Source of the DNA: Glandiceps talaboti
Taxonomy: Eukaryota > Hemichordata > Enteropneusta > Spengelidae
Direction of reading: 5' to 3'
DNA length: 64,000 nucleotides
Assembly: GCF_964340395.1 (NCBI RefSeq)
Contig: NC_135549.1
Location: 32,218,832-32,282,831 of the forward strand
The position numbers and the translations under genes were made by a program. This document shows, in pieces, positions 40,748 through 55,100 of the stretch. The notes below the pieces were generated by a model. That model saw nothing but the letters and a program-made list of their open reading frames with translations. It had not been told where the DNA came from and did no database searches. Each line of letters begins with the position of its first letter. Position 1 is the first letter of the stretch.

Positions 40748-43700
40748 TAATGGTGAGCCTGTTGATCAGGTTGTGCTCTTTCACTGCTGCTAAAATTATG
40801 GACCTGCCTACGCTCTCTCTCTTTGGAGAATATGCCTAAATTACTTAAGGTTTCTTTGATAGTAACTTGTCTGTCTTCCTGTCTACAAAATATGATGTCT
40901 TGTATCCTTTGAGGACTAATAAATGAATAATAATTAAAAAATCTTATATAATAATAATAATTTTGATAATAATCAGGTTTATTTGAATATTAACCACCCT
41001 ACCTGGGGTAGTTTGTTACGCTAAGTTCAAAAAGGGAGTCATTCTATGAACAACTGATTTTCAGAGTTAAAACCTCATGGGCTTCTAGGAGACCCCTGGG
41101 ACCCCCCCCCCCCCCCCCATAAGAGATGTACATATTTTCTTCTCAAGCTTCCCCCCATCTTACACTGTCAAGATACTATGAAACTCCTTATGGAATATAT
41201 TTACCCTGTGTAGTCAATAATTATAATCGTGATAGTGCTAACCCGGGATCTTATAAAGTAGATGCAAGACAGTCAAGCAGTCCACACTGAGTCACAATAA
41301 AACAAATACTTGTCATGTGAATATTATATATGGAAAGGGGGGTCATCATGTTTTAGAATTTAGTATATAGGGGATCAGCCTGTTTTTAGTTTTACAGATG
41401 GGGGGTAGTGACTTTTTGTCGGCTCGATTTAAGAATCCACCCCCACCCCTCCCCAGGCTGGAGAAACTGACCGAAACTGAGTTGCTAAAATCATCGCTGA
41501 ATTAAAAACAGCAAGGGGTATTGCAAATATTGTTTTCAGACATTTCATCGACGAATGTTATTGCATTGTTTTTTAACAGAGTGTCTGGTGACCGGCGCCT
41601 GATATGAGATTTTTATGGCATCAATTTGAAGGATATTGCTATATTATTATTATTATCATTATTATTACAAGTGGAGGGGTTTAAATAGTACATAATAATG
41701 AAAAATGTTGGGAGAACTTTAGAGGAATATCACTTATGGTTGGTGTGTATACGTAGCAGGTGTAAAGGTTGACGTTTTACACCCATAACTAATTATTCAA
41801 CATTTCCCATTCAAGCTTCAAGTCGTAACAATTGGGAGCTTGGTACTTGCCATGTATATGAATAAAAGTATGACAATATTATTTTATTTATGACTAAATT
41901 GGCACTAGCACTGCGGCCCAGTGAAGATCTCAATTGTCCAGTATTCCCCGAAGCATTTAGGCACTAATATTTGATTGACAGCTACGGTATTGGTAGCGAT
42001 GACTCAGATTTTCACAAATCCCCTTTGGATTTTTCAGACAGATTGGTGTGCATTTGAAAAAGTTGAACATGAGCTGAACGAAGTTTAGTTGTCATAAAAT
42101 AATGTTGCGAAGTTTAGTGAAAAGATTATCGATTTCAAGTTTTTCTGATATGAGCGCAGTAGTACTGTACTGACTGTGGTGAGTGTCCGTGGAACACATA
42201 TCACTGACCTGTTGATAGCATTACATGTATTTGCTGACGGGTATTAAACTAAAATATACGGAATAACTCGAAACTCTCGATTTTATTTGCCACACAGCTT
42301 TCATGAAATTAAAGACTGATTTTTGTGAAAGCAAATGCTAGGTCAGTCTGTATGTATTACGTGTAATTTACTTACAGAATAACGAAGTTAGAGGTCTGTA
42401 TTTATGTAGATGTACATGGTAAAATGTGCCGGTTTACAGATTACAACATTATGGTTTTCTTAACGAGTTTTAACAACATAGTCAGCGATAGCACATCATT
42501 TTCCAGAAAAGAATTTAAAAAATGACAAATCTAAAACCAAGAGATTTTTTACAAAACCCCTTTGGTCTCTATTTATGAATTTTCAGACCGATTGGTGCGC
42601 ATTTGAAAAAGTTGAACGTGAGCAAAGTTCAGTTGTCATAAAAGAACACGGCCATTGTTTTTCTATGGGAAATCTGACATAGTATTCGGAAGTAAATGTC
42701 AAATTCGCACTCAGCCTACAATCGCTTGATTTAATTTTTTTCATCTATGCGTTACTTGCGATACAATTTTGAGATTTTAAGTCATTTGAATCTCTTCTAA
42801 AATCGTATGGTTTTGATTTGATTTGATCGCAATCGAAAATGCTGTCATTGTGCTGGCATGCCATAAAGTTGACTTGACCTGTGTCTTCTGCTACTGTAAA
42901 ACGTTGTAGAATGTTGTTTCATTTACTACAAATTGCACTTTCATGAATAGCCGATAACATGTAATAATATATTAAATCGAATGCAAAAACGTACCTGAAA
43001 TTATGAAATGTACGGCATACATGTGGAGTGCACGTGATTCCAGGCATGATGATATTGTTACACTGTGTAACATCACATTCACAAGGTGTTTACGTGTGCA
43101 TCTGCACAGCATGTGTGTACTAAAACAACGCAAATAAAAGGTCACGACCTTGATGGTGACACAACTGCGAAATCATGGATAATTTATCAATATTCCTTTA
43201 AAAATGGAAGGCATGGAAGGCTACTCATCCTCAACTATATAAAGCGGCACTGTGTTCAATCATAACGCAACTAACGCGTACGGTTTCCTTGAACACAACT
43301 TTGGATGGATATTTTGGTACATGACTGTCAATGTTGTGTCAAACCGGACCTTATTACTCAAAGACCTACGTAATCGAATGTTACATCGCTTATCCATCAC
43401 GATCATGTCATATATTCAACTGAAGTTTATGTACTACGTGTGCATATATGTATATATGATTTACACTGCCAAGAAAGGAAAGTTGAACTTTGTTCATAGC
43501 AAAAGGTATGTAGAGCTGATGACTTCGTTAACGTACATGGTTGTAAATGTCAGCGCAACTGAAAAGGACAAGAATATGTCAAGATGGGGTTCGTTTGTAC
43601 TAGTCCTGCTTACATGACGGTGCACGAGTCTATATTACTGACTTGACTCTGAGGTAGGAGGGACAATTGTCAGAATCGAGTCCCGGATTACTCCGCATGC

Positions 43701-46144
43701 AAGCAGGACTACGTTTGTACTAGGTGTATGTCAGATGTATTTCTTTACTAAAACATGGCATTTGTAATGTAAGCATATTTTATGTTTCCATGGAAGCCAC
43801 TTTCCAATTTTAGATAATCTGTCTTACAATGGAACACTGGTCTAAGACGCCATGTGTGGAACGTTTGATGTTCGTTTAAACCTTACAATCTTGCTGTGTT
43901 GAACTCGGTCGGAAATAAAACAGTTTTTTTCTGATGTCGGAGCTGCAAATTAGGGTTGCTGCATCTCTTTGATTTGTTTCTTTTGAGAAAAATACGGCAG
44001 TCTGGTTTTCAATGGCCACGTCGGTATCGAACGAACGCTAGCCCCCCCCCCCTTTGATCTAGACGTATCATGTGTCGTCGCAGTACAATATACTAAGATT
44101 AATACTCACGGTGTTACAGTGTTGTTGTTTGTTTTGTTTTGTAGTCTTTATTATGATGTTGTAATGTTACTTTTGAAAAGCCTATAAGTGTTATTATTAT
44201 GATTTTTTTTTCCAATTTTATTTTATTTGTACCTTTAACAAATCCCCAGGGTTTTGTTACGTGTAATCAATAAATAAAAATAAATAAATACAGCGAAGTG
44301 GCTAGCTAGCCTCACAAATAGCAAAGTCATCGGAAATGTGGTCGGATGTACTATCTCTGTTGATAACTATGTACTCACTTTTTTTTATTATTTCATTTTC
44401 TATTGATTGGGTTCATTACCATCCACACAGCAGCAGTTTTGTCATCTTTAAAAAAAACCACCCGTGCTTACACAGTGTGTCATGGTGCCGTATATATCGT
44501 CTACGACTATTTTTGTCTCGTAAAATAAAATAATAATATCGACATTCCTGTCTCCTAAAATAAAATAAAATTTGAACATGATGAAGAGAACTATGGCTAG
44601 GCATGTCTTACAGTGCAATGTGTTGTTTTATTTATTTATTTTGTTTTGATTTTTGACGTGGGAGCGTGGCATATGCACTGCACTGTGCTTTGTCCATATG
44701 AATGTGTGTTCGCCGAGATGTATGTAATGTTCCAGGTAGACGCAACAATGGCAAGACAAACAATCCGGACTACGCATGCGTTACAAAATATTTGCAATGC
44801 CCATTTCTGTTTTTAAGTCAACTTCGTGTAAATTTTAGCAACTTGTAAATTACTGATTATTCCTAGTCGTTCGGCAAAGTCATGTAAACAATAAAGTAGT
44901 GACCTGGTCACTGCCTATCTTGCTTGTGTATATTATATGTGTATGGCACACGTGTACCTTTGCATACACACATAAATGCAGTGCACATGACATGCGTGAT
45001 TCACGTGATAACTATAGCTACATTGTAATACATTCTAGTGACGTCAGCCGACTTGCACGCGCACAGTCGCCATCTTTATAACCTTGCACTTGTAAATTGT
45101 CAGCAAGCTTCACGACTGAGAAATTCTGGATAATAATATTGATATTCCGGTAACAATCGATGTAGTGATACTGTGATCGATCCCAACTATATTGTGTCCT
45201 TATCGTTTGAATTTGGCATGTGTAACTGGGACCCAGAAATATGTACGTACGCATATGCACATCATGTTGTCAGTTGAGTTGGAGAATTTAAAAAGCAGAC
45301 GATATTTTGTTGGATAAAATCCAAGTACAAACAATAATATACAGTATGGAGTCAACGATCATGTCAACTTGTACTCAAATGTGTGTGTACACTTACTTTG
45401 AAGATTTTGTGATAAAAGACTTAACCACGCTGCGTAAATGGAATTGTCAAGGACTGCTGGTACATTTTAGGTATTTACAATTTATTCTGGTGATTTTAGA
45501 GTTTTAGAATTGCATAGGTTTGATACAGATAATTTCAAAAATCATGAAACCTTGTTACAACATATATCATAAATCCATACATTCAAACAGCAATGATGTT
45601 TTTTCCTAAATTTGAAATTTTTAAAGTGTTTTATGTCTAATTTTTCAAAAAATCACATACTATGGTTATTTTGGTTACCATGGCAAATGATGTTCATTAA
45701 ATGACCACTTTTTTTGAATTCAGTATGACAAACTTCCCTTGGTAGTGGGGTCAATGTGCAAATAAAAAGATATTTATCAGATTTATAATGTTATTTGTGA
45801 GATGTATGTGTATGTAATGAAAACACAATTTTCACGTCTACCTTATGTTGCCATGGAAACAGCCATCAAATTTTATACAGTTTATGTTACACCAGGTAGC
45901 ACTAACTCATACAAGTCTAATACAAGGACATTTTTTCACTGTATTATCTTTTTTTTCAATGTTTTATGTCAAATTTTGGAAAAATGATTAACATATTATG
46001 GTGATTTTGGTTACCATGGCAACAGATGTTCCTAAAATTACCCCTTTTTTGAACTCAGCATACAAAACTACCCCAGGTAGGGTGGTTAATATTCCAATAA
46101 ACCTGATTATTACAAAAAATATTATTTCTATATACTGTTTTATA

Positions 46145-46190
<46 letters not shown>

Positions 46191-49100
46191 GTTTGAATGT
46201 CTATTAACTTGTCTAGTAATACCTGCTGTTATCTTTGAAATATACATCATCATTTGGCTGGTACTCTGGAATTGCTTCTGCTAGGCATATCTGCATATAT
46301 TTTGTAAATGTTTATTCCCTTGCCTGTTGCTAAGGACGTGGTTATGGTTGCTAGGGAAAGGTAGTTTTCTAGATACCCGTTTTTAACATTATTTGAGATT
46401 TTAAAGCTTAATATGTATATAGTTGATGGGATCATCATGTCATGAATACTTTCTCATCTACACATCTCAAGATGCATTCTCATTACATTTCAGCCCAAAC
46501 TGGCCAGTAGATTTGAATGATCAAAGTGACACATTTTGACCTAATGTGCACATTTCACGGATGGGATACCCATGCAATGAAAAATTCCTTGTCCATCTTC
46601 ACATCCCTAAGAACGTTCCCACCAGATTTGAAACCGATCTTCCATGTAGTTTATGAGTTTAAGTCTTTTGACTAAAATGACATTTTCTGACCTAAATCAA
46701 ACATCTGCGATGTGATTATTTTTATTTGAACTAGACACCTACCCTCTCCAAATCTTGGATGTTTCATGAAGTTATAATGGGTAAATGAGATACTGCAAAA
46801 TAAATTTTTAAAACATAGCTTAAAACGAAAATGTTAACCTTTTAAACTAAACATGAGCGCTAATTGCAAGGTGAAAACTACGTACAACTGAACATTTTGA
46901 CCAATTAAGCGTCACAGCTCGCTTTGAATACACATTTTCTACGAATATACCAATTATTACTTCAATTATAGCAAACGTTTTTGATATATATGGAGAAAAG
47001 TGGGACAATATGTTCACCACTTCTGAAAAAACAAATGTTCTAATGATCGCTCCTAGCCTATAGCAGTGACAGCATGCCTACAAATACAAGTCTGTCAACA
47101 ACGGAAAGAGAACTACAGTCATCGTCGCAAGCCATGGCCTGTTTCACGGCACCGTTCTTAAATTTCGAAGTGTAGCGGAAGAAATAACAGCTCTAGTTTG
47201 CGAGAATGAACGACAATGCACTCCCACTGTTTATGACTCCAGTCGTATGAACACTTAGAAGGTGTGATACAATTAAGCAATAAACCACCACCTGGGGATG
47301 GTATACCTAGAGGTTTTGACCAGTGAACGAAATATATGCACGATAAGCGAGTGCATATATTGAGTTCACTGGTCAAAAGCGAGTGGTATACCTTCCCCAT
47401 GGAGTGGTTTATCGCTATTATATTATACCAGTAATAAGTATATTGAAAATATGGAAACACGATATTAAAGAACTAACGTTTTCTAGTTTCATATGCGCCC
47501 TCTGTGACTAATTTGCATAACAATAATGCTGCTTTCATGATCTGGGCCTCGTGCAGCGACTGGATTTATTTTATCTGCTAGTCCTTTCTGGGGATAATCT
47601 GTACATTGATCGGCTCAGTGTACAGTAATGAATAAAGAACCTGTTTGACTCAAGGTATAAACTTGAAGTGGTTTATTTAATACAGCATGCTTCGTGCCCG
47701 GTCGACATGGGGACTCCGTGGAGTGACATGGTGGAAGGTTGATATTCACAATGTATTTATATTACTGGAAGTTACTATTATTATTATTATTATTATTTAT
47801 TTATAAACGGCAATGCATCCATTAAATGGCTTTTCATGCAAATGCAAGATAAACAAATACAATACAGATTTAAAATACAAATATACATAACAGACACAAA
47901 TTTAAGCACTGTACAATAATGACCATCTTGAGGAAAGAGTACAAAGGGCATTAAATTTATGAACTATTTGCAGCGATGGATGCCCTGTATCTGAAGGAAC
48001 GAGAGTGGGCTTTCGGAATGTGGAATTTGGTCCTTGTATTGTATTGATGAAACGTATCATTGGTTGAAATAAGTTCAGAAAGGTACGATGGTACTTTGTT
48101 AATAATACATTTTTTGACAAGTTTATTGAAGTTGTGGTTATGTCGCTCTTGAATGGTTGGCCAATCAAGTCTAAGTCTGGCGGTAGTGACATGTTCAGAC
48201 TTCTTTAGCCCACATTGGATGCGGACAGCGAAATTGATTATACGTTGCAAGCTGCATTTTAATGTGATACTACAGTTTGAATAAACAGTGTCACAGTAGT
48301 CCAGGAGTGAGAAAACTGTAGCTGTGATGATATTCTTGCGAATTTTTTCAGGAATACAACGTCTTGCTCTAGCCAGGGTAATAAGTCGATAACCACAAGC
48401 TCGACGGAGGTAGGCTATATGGTTTGACCATTTGAGTTCAGGGTCAAGTCTAAGACCCAAACAAGTCGCACTGGTGGTTGCCTGAATAACATGATCGCGA
48501 GTAGAGAGGGTTTTAATGTGATCTGGTATTTTCTGCAATTGTTGACGAGTGCCAAGTAACATGAATTGGTATTTAGAAATGTTGGGTTTGAGAGAGTTGG
48601 AGTGAAACCATGTTGTGAGATTGTTGATTTCATCGATCAACTCATCGTGTAAGGCATCTAAGTTGGAGATAGGAGCTGCTTTTAAGATGTTGATATCGTC
48701 AGCATAGCCGTACATTGGTGTATTAGATTGGAGCCAGAGTGGAAGGTCGTTGATATAGAGGGAGAATAGAAGTGGGCCGCAGACGCTTCCTTGAGGTACC
48801 CCGGTTTTAACAGGAATGTGATTTGAAGTGTAAGAATCAAGTTTAACACATTGAGTGCGATCAGTCAGGTAGTTTTTAAACCATGATATGGTAGTGGGGT
48901 GGATGTTATAGCGTTGAAGTTTTTGAAGAAGAATAGCATGATTCACAGAGTCAAATGCTTTTGATAAATCCAGCATTAGAAGACACGAGATTTTCTTAGT
49001 ATACATGTTGACAAGAATGTCATCAGTTACACGTTGCAACAGGGTTGCTGTAGAATGTTTTGGTCGAAAACCTGAGAAGGTTGAGTGAAGAACATTATTT

Positions 49101-52100
49101 CTTTCGAAAAAGGAGCTAAGTTGCTTGCAGACTAGACGTTCCATGACTTTTGATAAGGTGGGCAGTAATGAGATGGGACGATAGTTACAAATGTCTTGTT
49201 TGTCTTTCTTACCCTTCTTGAAGATGGGGACAATTGTAGCCTTTTTCCACTGTGTGGGCATAATGCCTTGGGTTATGGACATATTGAAAATACGAGTTAA
49301 TGACGGAACAATCGCTGGCATAGAAAGTTTGATCAGGCGCGAGTCAATGTCATCAGTGGAAGATGATTTATTTGATGGCAGTGAGGATAATTCCGAGTTT
49401 ACATCCTCTTCAGAGACAGTCGAAAGTTGGAATTGAGAGCCAGGTGTTGGTATGTGATCTATCAAGGGGTCTGTCGGTTGAAGTTCATCCTGAACAAGCA
49501 CACCAACATTAGCAAAGTAGTTGTTAAAGTTATTTGCGAGAGGGATGGCATTGTCGTGGACAGGGAGAGTCTTATCTGATGGTTTAAGAAGTTCATTCAC
49601 CTTCTTCCAAACTTTGTGGCTATTGTTAATATTTTCAGATAGCAGTTCTTTGTAATAACGGCATTTGGCAAACTCAATCTCCTTCTTTACAAGGTTACGA
49701 AGTTTTATATATTCGCACCAGTAAACATGAAGACGAGTGCGGTGGTGCATTTTACGAACCCAGTCGCGAAAACTATGCAAGTTACGTCAGTAGATATTCG
49801 GGTTTGAGGTTTTCCTTCTCGGATTGATGACTAATACTCTAGGACAGGATTCCAGACTCTATTTTTTATTTAGATTAATGATTAATAGTAAGTCAGCCAG
49901 CGTAAGCTCTTACACTTGCTTCATTTTTATGACAGACAGGACAGCTCACTTCAACGATACCTGTTTCCACTCCAGCCGAGGCTAGACGGTACTACTAATA
50001 CTAGAACCGATCGTGTGCATGCCTTGACCTTAGTAACTTAGCTGCTTTCGAAATTTCCATCGTAATTTCCCATAAAATATTGTCTCATTGAGAGAAAATC
50101 CTCCTCTGACAATTCGAAGAGTTCATTATCAGTATACCGGTGGCCGACTACAACGAACAACAGTGAACGTCAAAATTGGACGCGTGCCACCCGTGCATTA
50201 TAGCCCATTTTAGACGTGCTAGTTCGATGTCTAGACCAATCAGATATCTCGATTTGCGCCATCAATATACTGGTATAATATAATAGCGCTTGTCTTCAGA
50301 TCATATCATGACATGAAACAAAATGTCATATTCTACCATATTCAAATAGATGTCTTACCAATGTTCACATTCATCTCCACATATTGATTTTGGTAGGGTC
50401 TGTCCATCGTAGTATGCAATTCCTTCAATTTTGGTGCAATAACAGTCAGATTCGGGTATGCACTTGTTTTCTTCCGGGTCGTAAACTTCATCAGGTGGGC
50501 ACTGACAACCCTCAACGCATACTTCACCACATTCCCCACCACCTGGCTTGTAGTAGTTATCACATGTTCGAGGACAAGCGCTGGTACACGCTTGGTAATC
50601 ACCACATCCTTCACATTGCATAGCTGAAATGAAAAGTAAATAAATGTGCTTATACAGTGGATTAAAGTCATATTACAGTTTACAAGACATCATATTTTGT
50701 AGACAGGCAGATAGACAAGTTACTATCAAAGAAACTATAAGTAATTTAGGCATTTTCTCCAAAGTTCTGCTCAAATGCCTTACTTTATACATCACATTTT
50801 CGCGATCAGAAAATCCCAAATCATCGGTTCTTGCAGAGGGTTCTTGTTTGATCGGTGGCCGTGCGATCTCTTCAAAATATTGGGTCCGTACATCAATTTG
50901 TCTTTCAGTTTGTTGTTGTTGGTTGTGGTTGTGGTTGTGATTTTTGTTTTGGGGGGATTCTTTTTGTCGACGGGGGAAGGGGTTCCTTACATGGGACTGG
51001 GGTTCATAATATTTTGACTGTTTAATACTCACGGCACACTTCCTGACTTCTCCACCTTATCGGAACACCATGGATATTACATTCATAAGCATAAGCTGCA
51101 ATTGCTGTGCAAAAGCAATCACAGTCACCACCTACGTTACAGGCACATGTATCGAATACACACTGGTCATAGTACAGGGTATAATCAACTTCTGAATGAC
51201 AGGGTGCAAAAGTATCGGAGTATAGAATACAACACTGTTTTTTGGCCCATGATTCCCTTTGGTCACGGAAGTCACCGGTACACGCGTTTTGTGTATTATG
51301 GGTCTCACCACAGTGCGAATACACTTTCCAGCTATCGCTAAAATCGATAGCATTGCCAGCTGGAGGGCCACCATTTTGCATGACAAAATCGTCACCCTGA
51401 TTCCCGTTGAAATTGCCACAAAGGCCTTCGACCTACAATTATAAACCAAATAATAATCTTATAACATGGATTCACTGTTTTGTTTGTTGTTTGCTTTGCG
51501 TTTATCGAACCAAGTTTCCCCTTTAAATGACAATATTATGTTACAATAATAAATGTTCTAACGTCTAATTCTGTTCAACATTAGACAACTACCTCCATTT
51601 GTCATGTTCAATATTGACTTTTAATATCAATGTTCTCCCATTCATTATAGTATGATGGCCATGGTATCTGCGATTTGATTAATTATGCAAATTACTCATT
51701 AAAATTATAAGCTACACAAACAAGTATTGTAGAACACGAGTGCACCGAATTATTTGACATTTTTGAAACTAGCATTCTCATTATATTACCTAGTTACCGA
51801 ATATCTCCAATAAAGCAAATTAGTCAATGAAAGTTAAATCTTCATCAACAAGCTTTATAACACACATACACGTCGTTACCATCAATGTAGACACCAAATT
51901 ATACCACATATGAAAAGTGCATTCTTAAGCTAGTACCAAGGAGTAACTACACACCAAATGATTATATAGGTAAAAGCTACCACTGACAACGAACTTAGTA
52001 GGACACGTGTACTTTGTTATCATTAATTAAACCAAATTATTTGACATTTGAAGCTTGCCTGATTACGGAAAATCGCAATTTTCAAATTCATATAATTTGG

Positions 52101-55100
52101 TACACATGTTCATCATAATTAAGCACACATATAGTTATTCATGCACATATATCATTATTATTCATTGGTTATTTACCAATACCAGTTAGGTATAGCGTAA
52201 CTAGTAACGGATAAAAGAATTTTACTCACCAATCCCTTGAATTTAGGATGTAACTTGACGTAAATTCGGGTTGCCTTGTCCCACATCACTGTTATACCCT
52301 CTTTCACTTTCACAAAGTAGTATAAATTTGTCTGCCATATTTCGAATGTTGAGTCTAGGCTAACAATAGGAATCTCTCCTCTCTTGAGTGTAACTTTCTC
52401 CTGTTTACCGCTCCGATTCACTAACATAGTAATTGACTTGGAGCAGGTGATATTACTTGAGCTGCAAAGTACATTTTCAGTTGTGATACGATACTGAAGA
52501 AATGGGTTGCTGTCCGTACTTTTCGAAAAGACATAATCGCATTCACCAAAGTATTCGAATTTCTTTCCGTCGAAGCTCTTAGTGTGGGAATCCCCCCATG
52601 TTGTGCACACTCCTGGGCATGGCTCGCCATCACAGTCCCAGTGAGAACCATTGCACGTACTGAAAAAGAAAACAACACATTTTGATGTTGCTGTAATAAT
52701 AATGTATATATATGTGCACACGTGTCACTGCATCAAGATGTACTGTCGTACTTCGGCTTTGTTCAGAAACATTTGAAAAAGGAGTCGAGTCATTGTGCAA
52801 TGTGAGAACGTGTCTCTGTATCGCTCGGTGTCCATATTGGATACAGTTCAATTGTTTGGCAATGAAAGACCACCGCACCGCTCTGTCAATGAAACGGCCA
52901 TGTTTCAACCAAATTATATCACTCGTATCTGTTGTTTGTAACGACTTACCATTTGTTGCACTCAATTTTTATGGTATCACCCGTTTCATAACTTTGACCT
53001 CCGTGATGACATGGACACTGGTCAGCTGGAACGCAACGATCACCTGAATAGTATTCGAGGAGAAAGAAATGATGTCATCAACTTTTGCTTTTTGTATCAA
53101 AGAAAAAATCGGATTGACAGATACTCTACCGACAAGCTTTGCCGCTAGGCAACCATTTTGTCATTAATTAACACGTACGAGTCAGATCATATAGCTTTGG
53201 ATACTCAAGTAGAAAAGCGATATGATTCAGTTAGATATATTTCTCCACCTCTGCAGTTTAAAATTGAACTATACTGATACCTCATATATTGTATTGATAT
53301 GATACAACTCATACTTTTCTCCTTGATATTTATTGTCAAAATATAGCAATAAAAAGTTATTGTTAAAATTTGCAAACAAGTTGTGTTACCATAAAAACAT
53401 GTCAATAAAATTATTAGAATTAAAATTGTTATTATTGAAGAAGTGAAGAAACAATCATTTATTAAGACAAACAGCATCACCTAGACACCCTATTTTTTTT
53501 AAAGGTTGTGTGTGGTCATTGTAATTTATTAAAGTAAAATTACATACTGAATGGGGTGGGGAATCAGTACATTTCTAAATTTAGTGATAGGCATGTCATC
53601 GTGTTTAATGAGGAGATGAGGAAATAATGTTATAATGATTTAAAAAAACAAGCGAAACAACCCCCGCCACCATGCCTTTAGGTCAGAGAAACAGACCAGT
53701 CACTTAGTATCTTCATGGTGTTTCCATGTATCTACTGTGATGCGTTAGTGTATAAAATGACGTACCGTTGTAGACATAATCTTTAATACATTCACAACCA
53801 GCTTCACAATGTCCATCGTCTGTACATTCATCAGCTAGATGCATAGTGCGACATGTTTGGGGGCATCTTTTACATTCAACATATAGCATATTTTCACCAC
53901 AAATCGTTGGTGGTTCACATTCGGATTCTTCGCAACTCCAGGCACCATTTATACAGGTACTAAAATACCATAGACAGGTATTTATTAGTAGTAAATTAAT
54001 CAAAATGTCTTTTTATTTGTTTAAAGGTGATTCAAAATTGCTCACATTCACTATTGCTATTTTGCTAGACGACATGTTTGTGAAATGTATACTGGTTTTA
54101 AAACTTTAAAAAAGCGTCTGCTGCAAACACCTTAAAATGACCTTTTTTCAGTCAGTTCCCTTCGGATTTACTTCGAGAGTTTTCGGGTATTTCCGGTCCC
54201 ACCTCGACCCCGGGATTTTATGACTTCATAGAGAGACATCGTTAGCACGTAGCCTATGACGAGCGTAGTCAACAGGTGAATAAAACTCAACAGCATTGTG
54301 AAAAAATACACTGCTGGTGGTTGTAATAGACATCAGTAAACAAAAACTACAGTCTACATGTCTTATTAACCATTATTTACTGATATTTACTCACACTTCC
54401 TGACTAATTGTCAGTGTCTGTGGGTATAAATGCTAAAATATTATGTCCCCATATTATGGCAAAATAAATCAAAACGGCTAGACTAGATATACATAAACAC
54501 TTGTAATGTCGGGTGTTTCACATTCAGTGACTTTTATTTATCTGATTTTTTTATTATTTGATATCGCCTTTTGAACGGCACATTTAGTAACAAAGTAAAC
54601 ATATTTCATCTCGAATAGATATACTAGCTATTAGAATACCCATATTATCAGCAATAAAAATTGTAAAGAATTACAAAATTTCGTGAGTTTCGTGTTGTCA
54701 TTTATATGACTTTAGCGACTGGTCTGGAAGAAAACTTGTTTCCCTTGTTGCGATATCATACAACAAGCCTATATTCTTAATATTCATTAGAAGAATTTTG
54801 TAACGAATCATGGTATTCGAAGTATACAGTTTAGGAAACCAACAAATCAAACATCGCAATGTGTTCATGATATTATATATGATTGGACAATATTGACGTC
54901 GCGTCGGCAATCAAGGTCGTGACCCCGGCACATGGTTATCAGAGAAAGTCTGCAACTAGATATTAGACACGTTCGCTTAGGTCCAATTTCTCAGTGTTTG
55001 GTTTGACGTTAGAGACATTATTTCTGTACGACTTTTGCAATATATCTAAATAATAAATATGGATTATTTCAACACATGTGGATAAATTCAACCCGAATGT

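Noticed and set aside
43252-43617. 121-codon plus-strand frame beginning M-F-N-H-N-A-T
   Set aside because: No recognisable domain, hydrophobic or repeat design, and no splice or promoter support; it fits chance in AT-rich intron sequence.
52712-53047. 111-codon plus-strand frame covering exon 7
   Set aside because: It overlaps a phase-consistent coding exon on the other strand and shows no homology.
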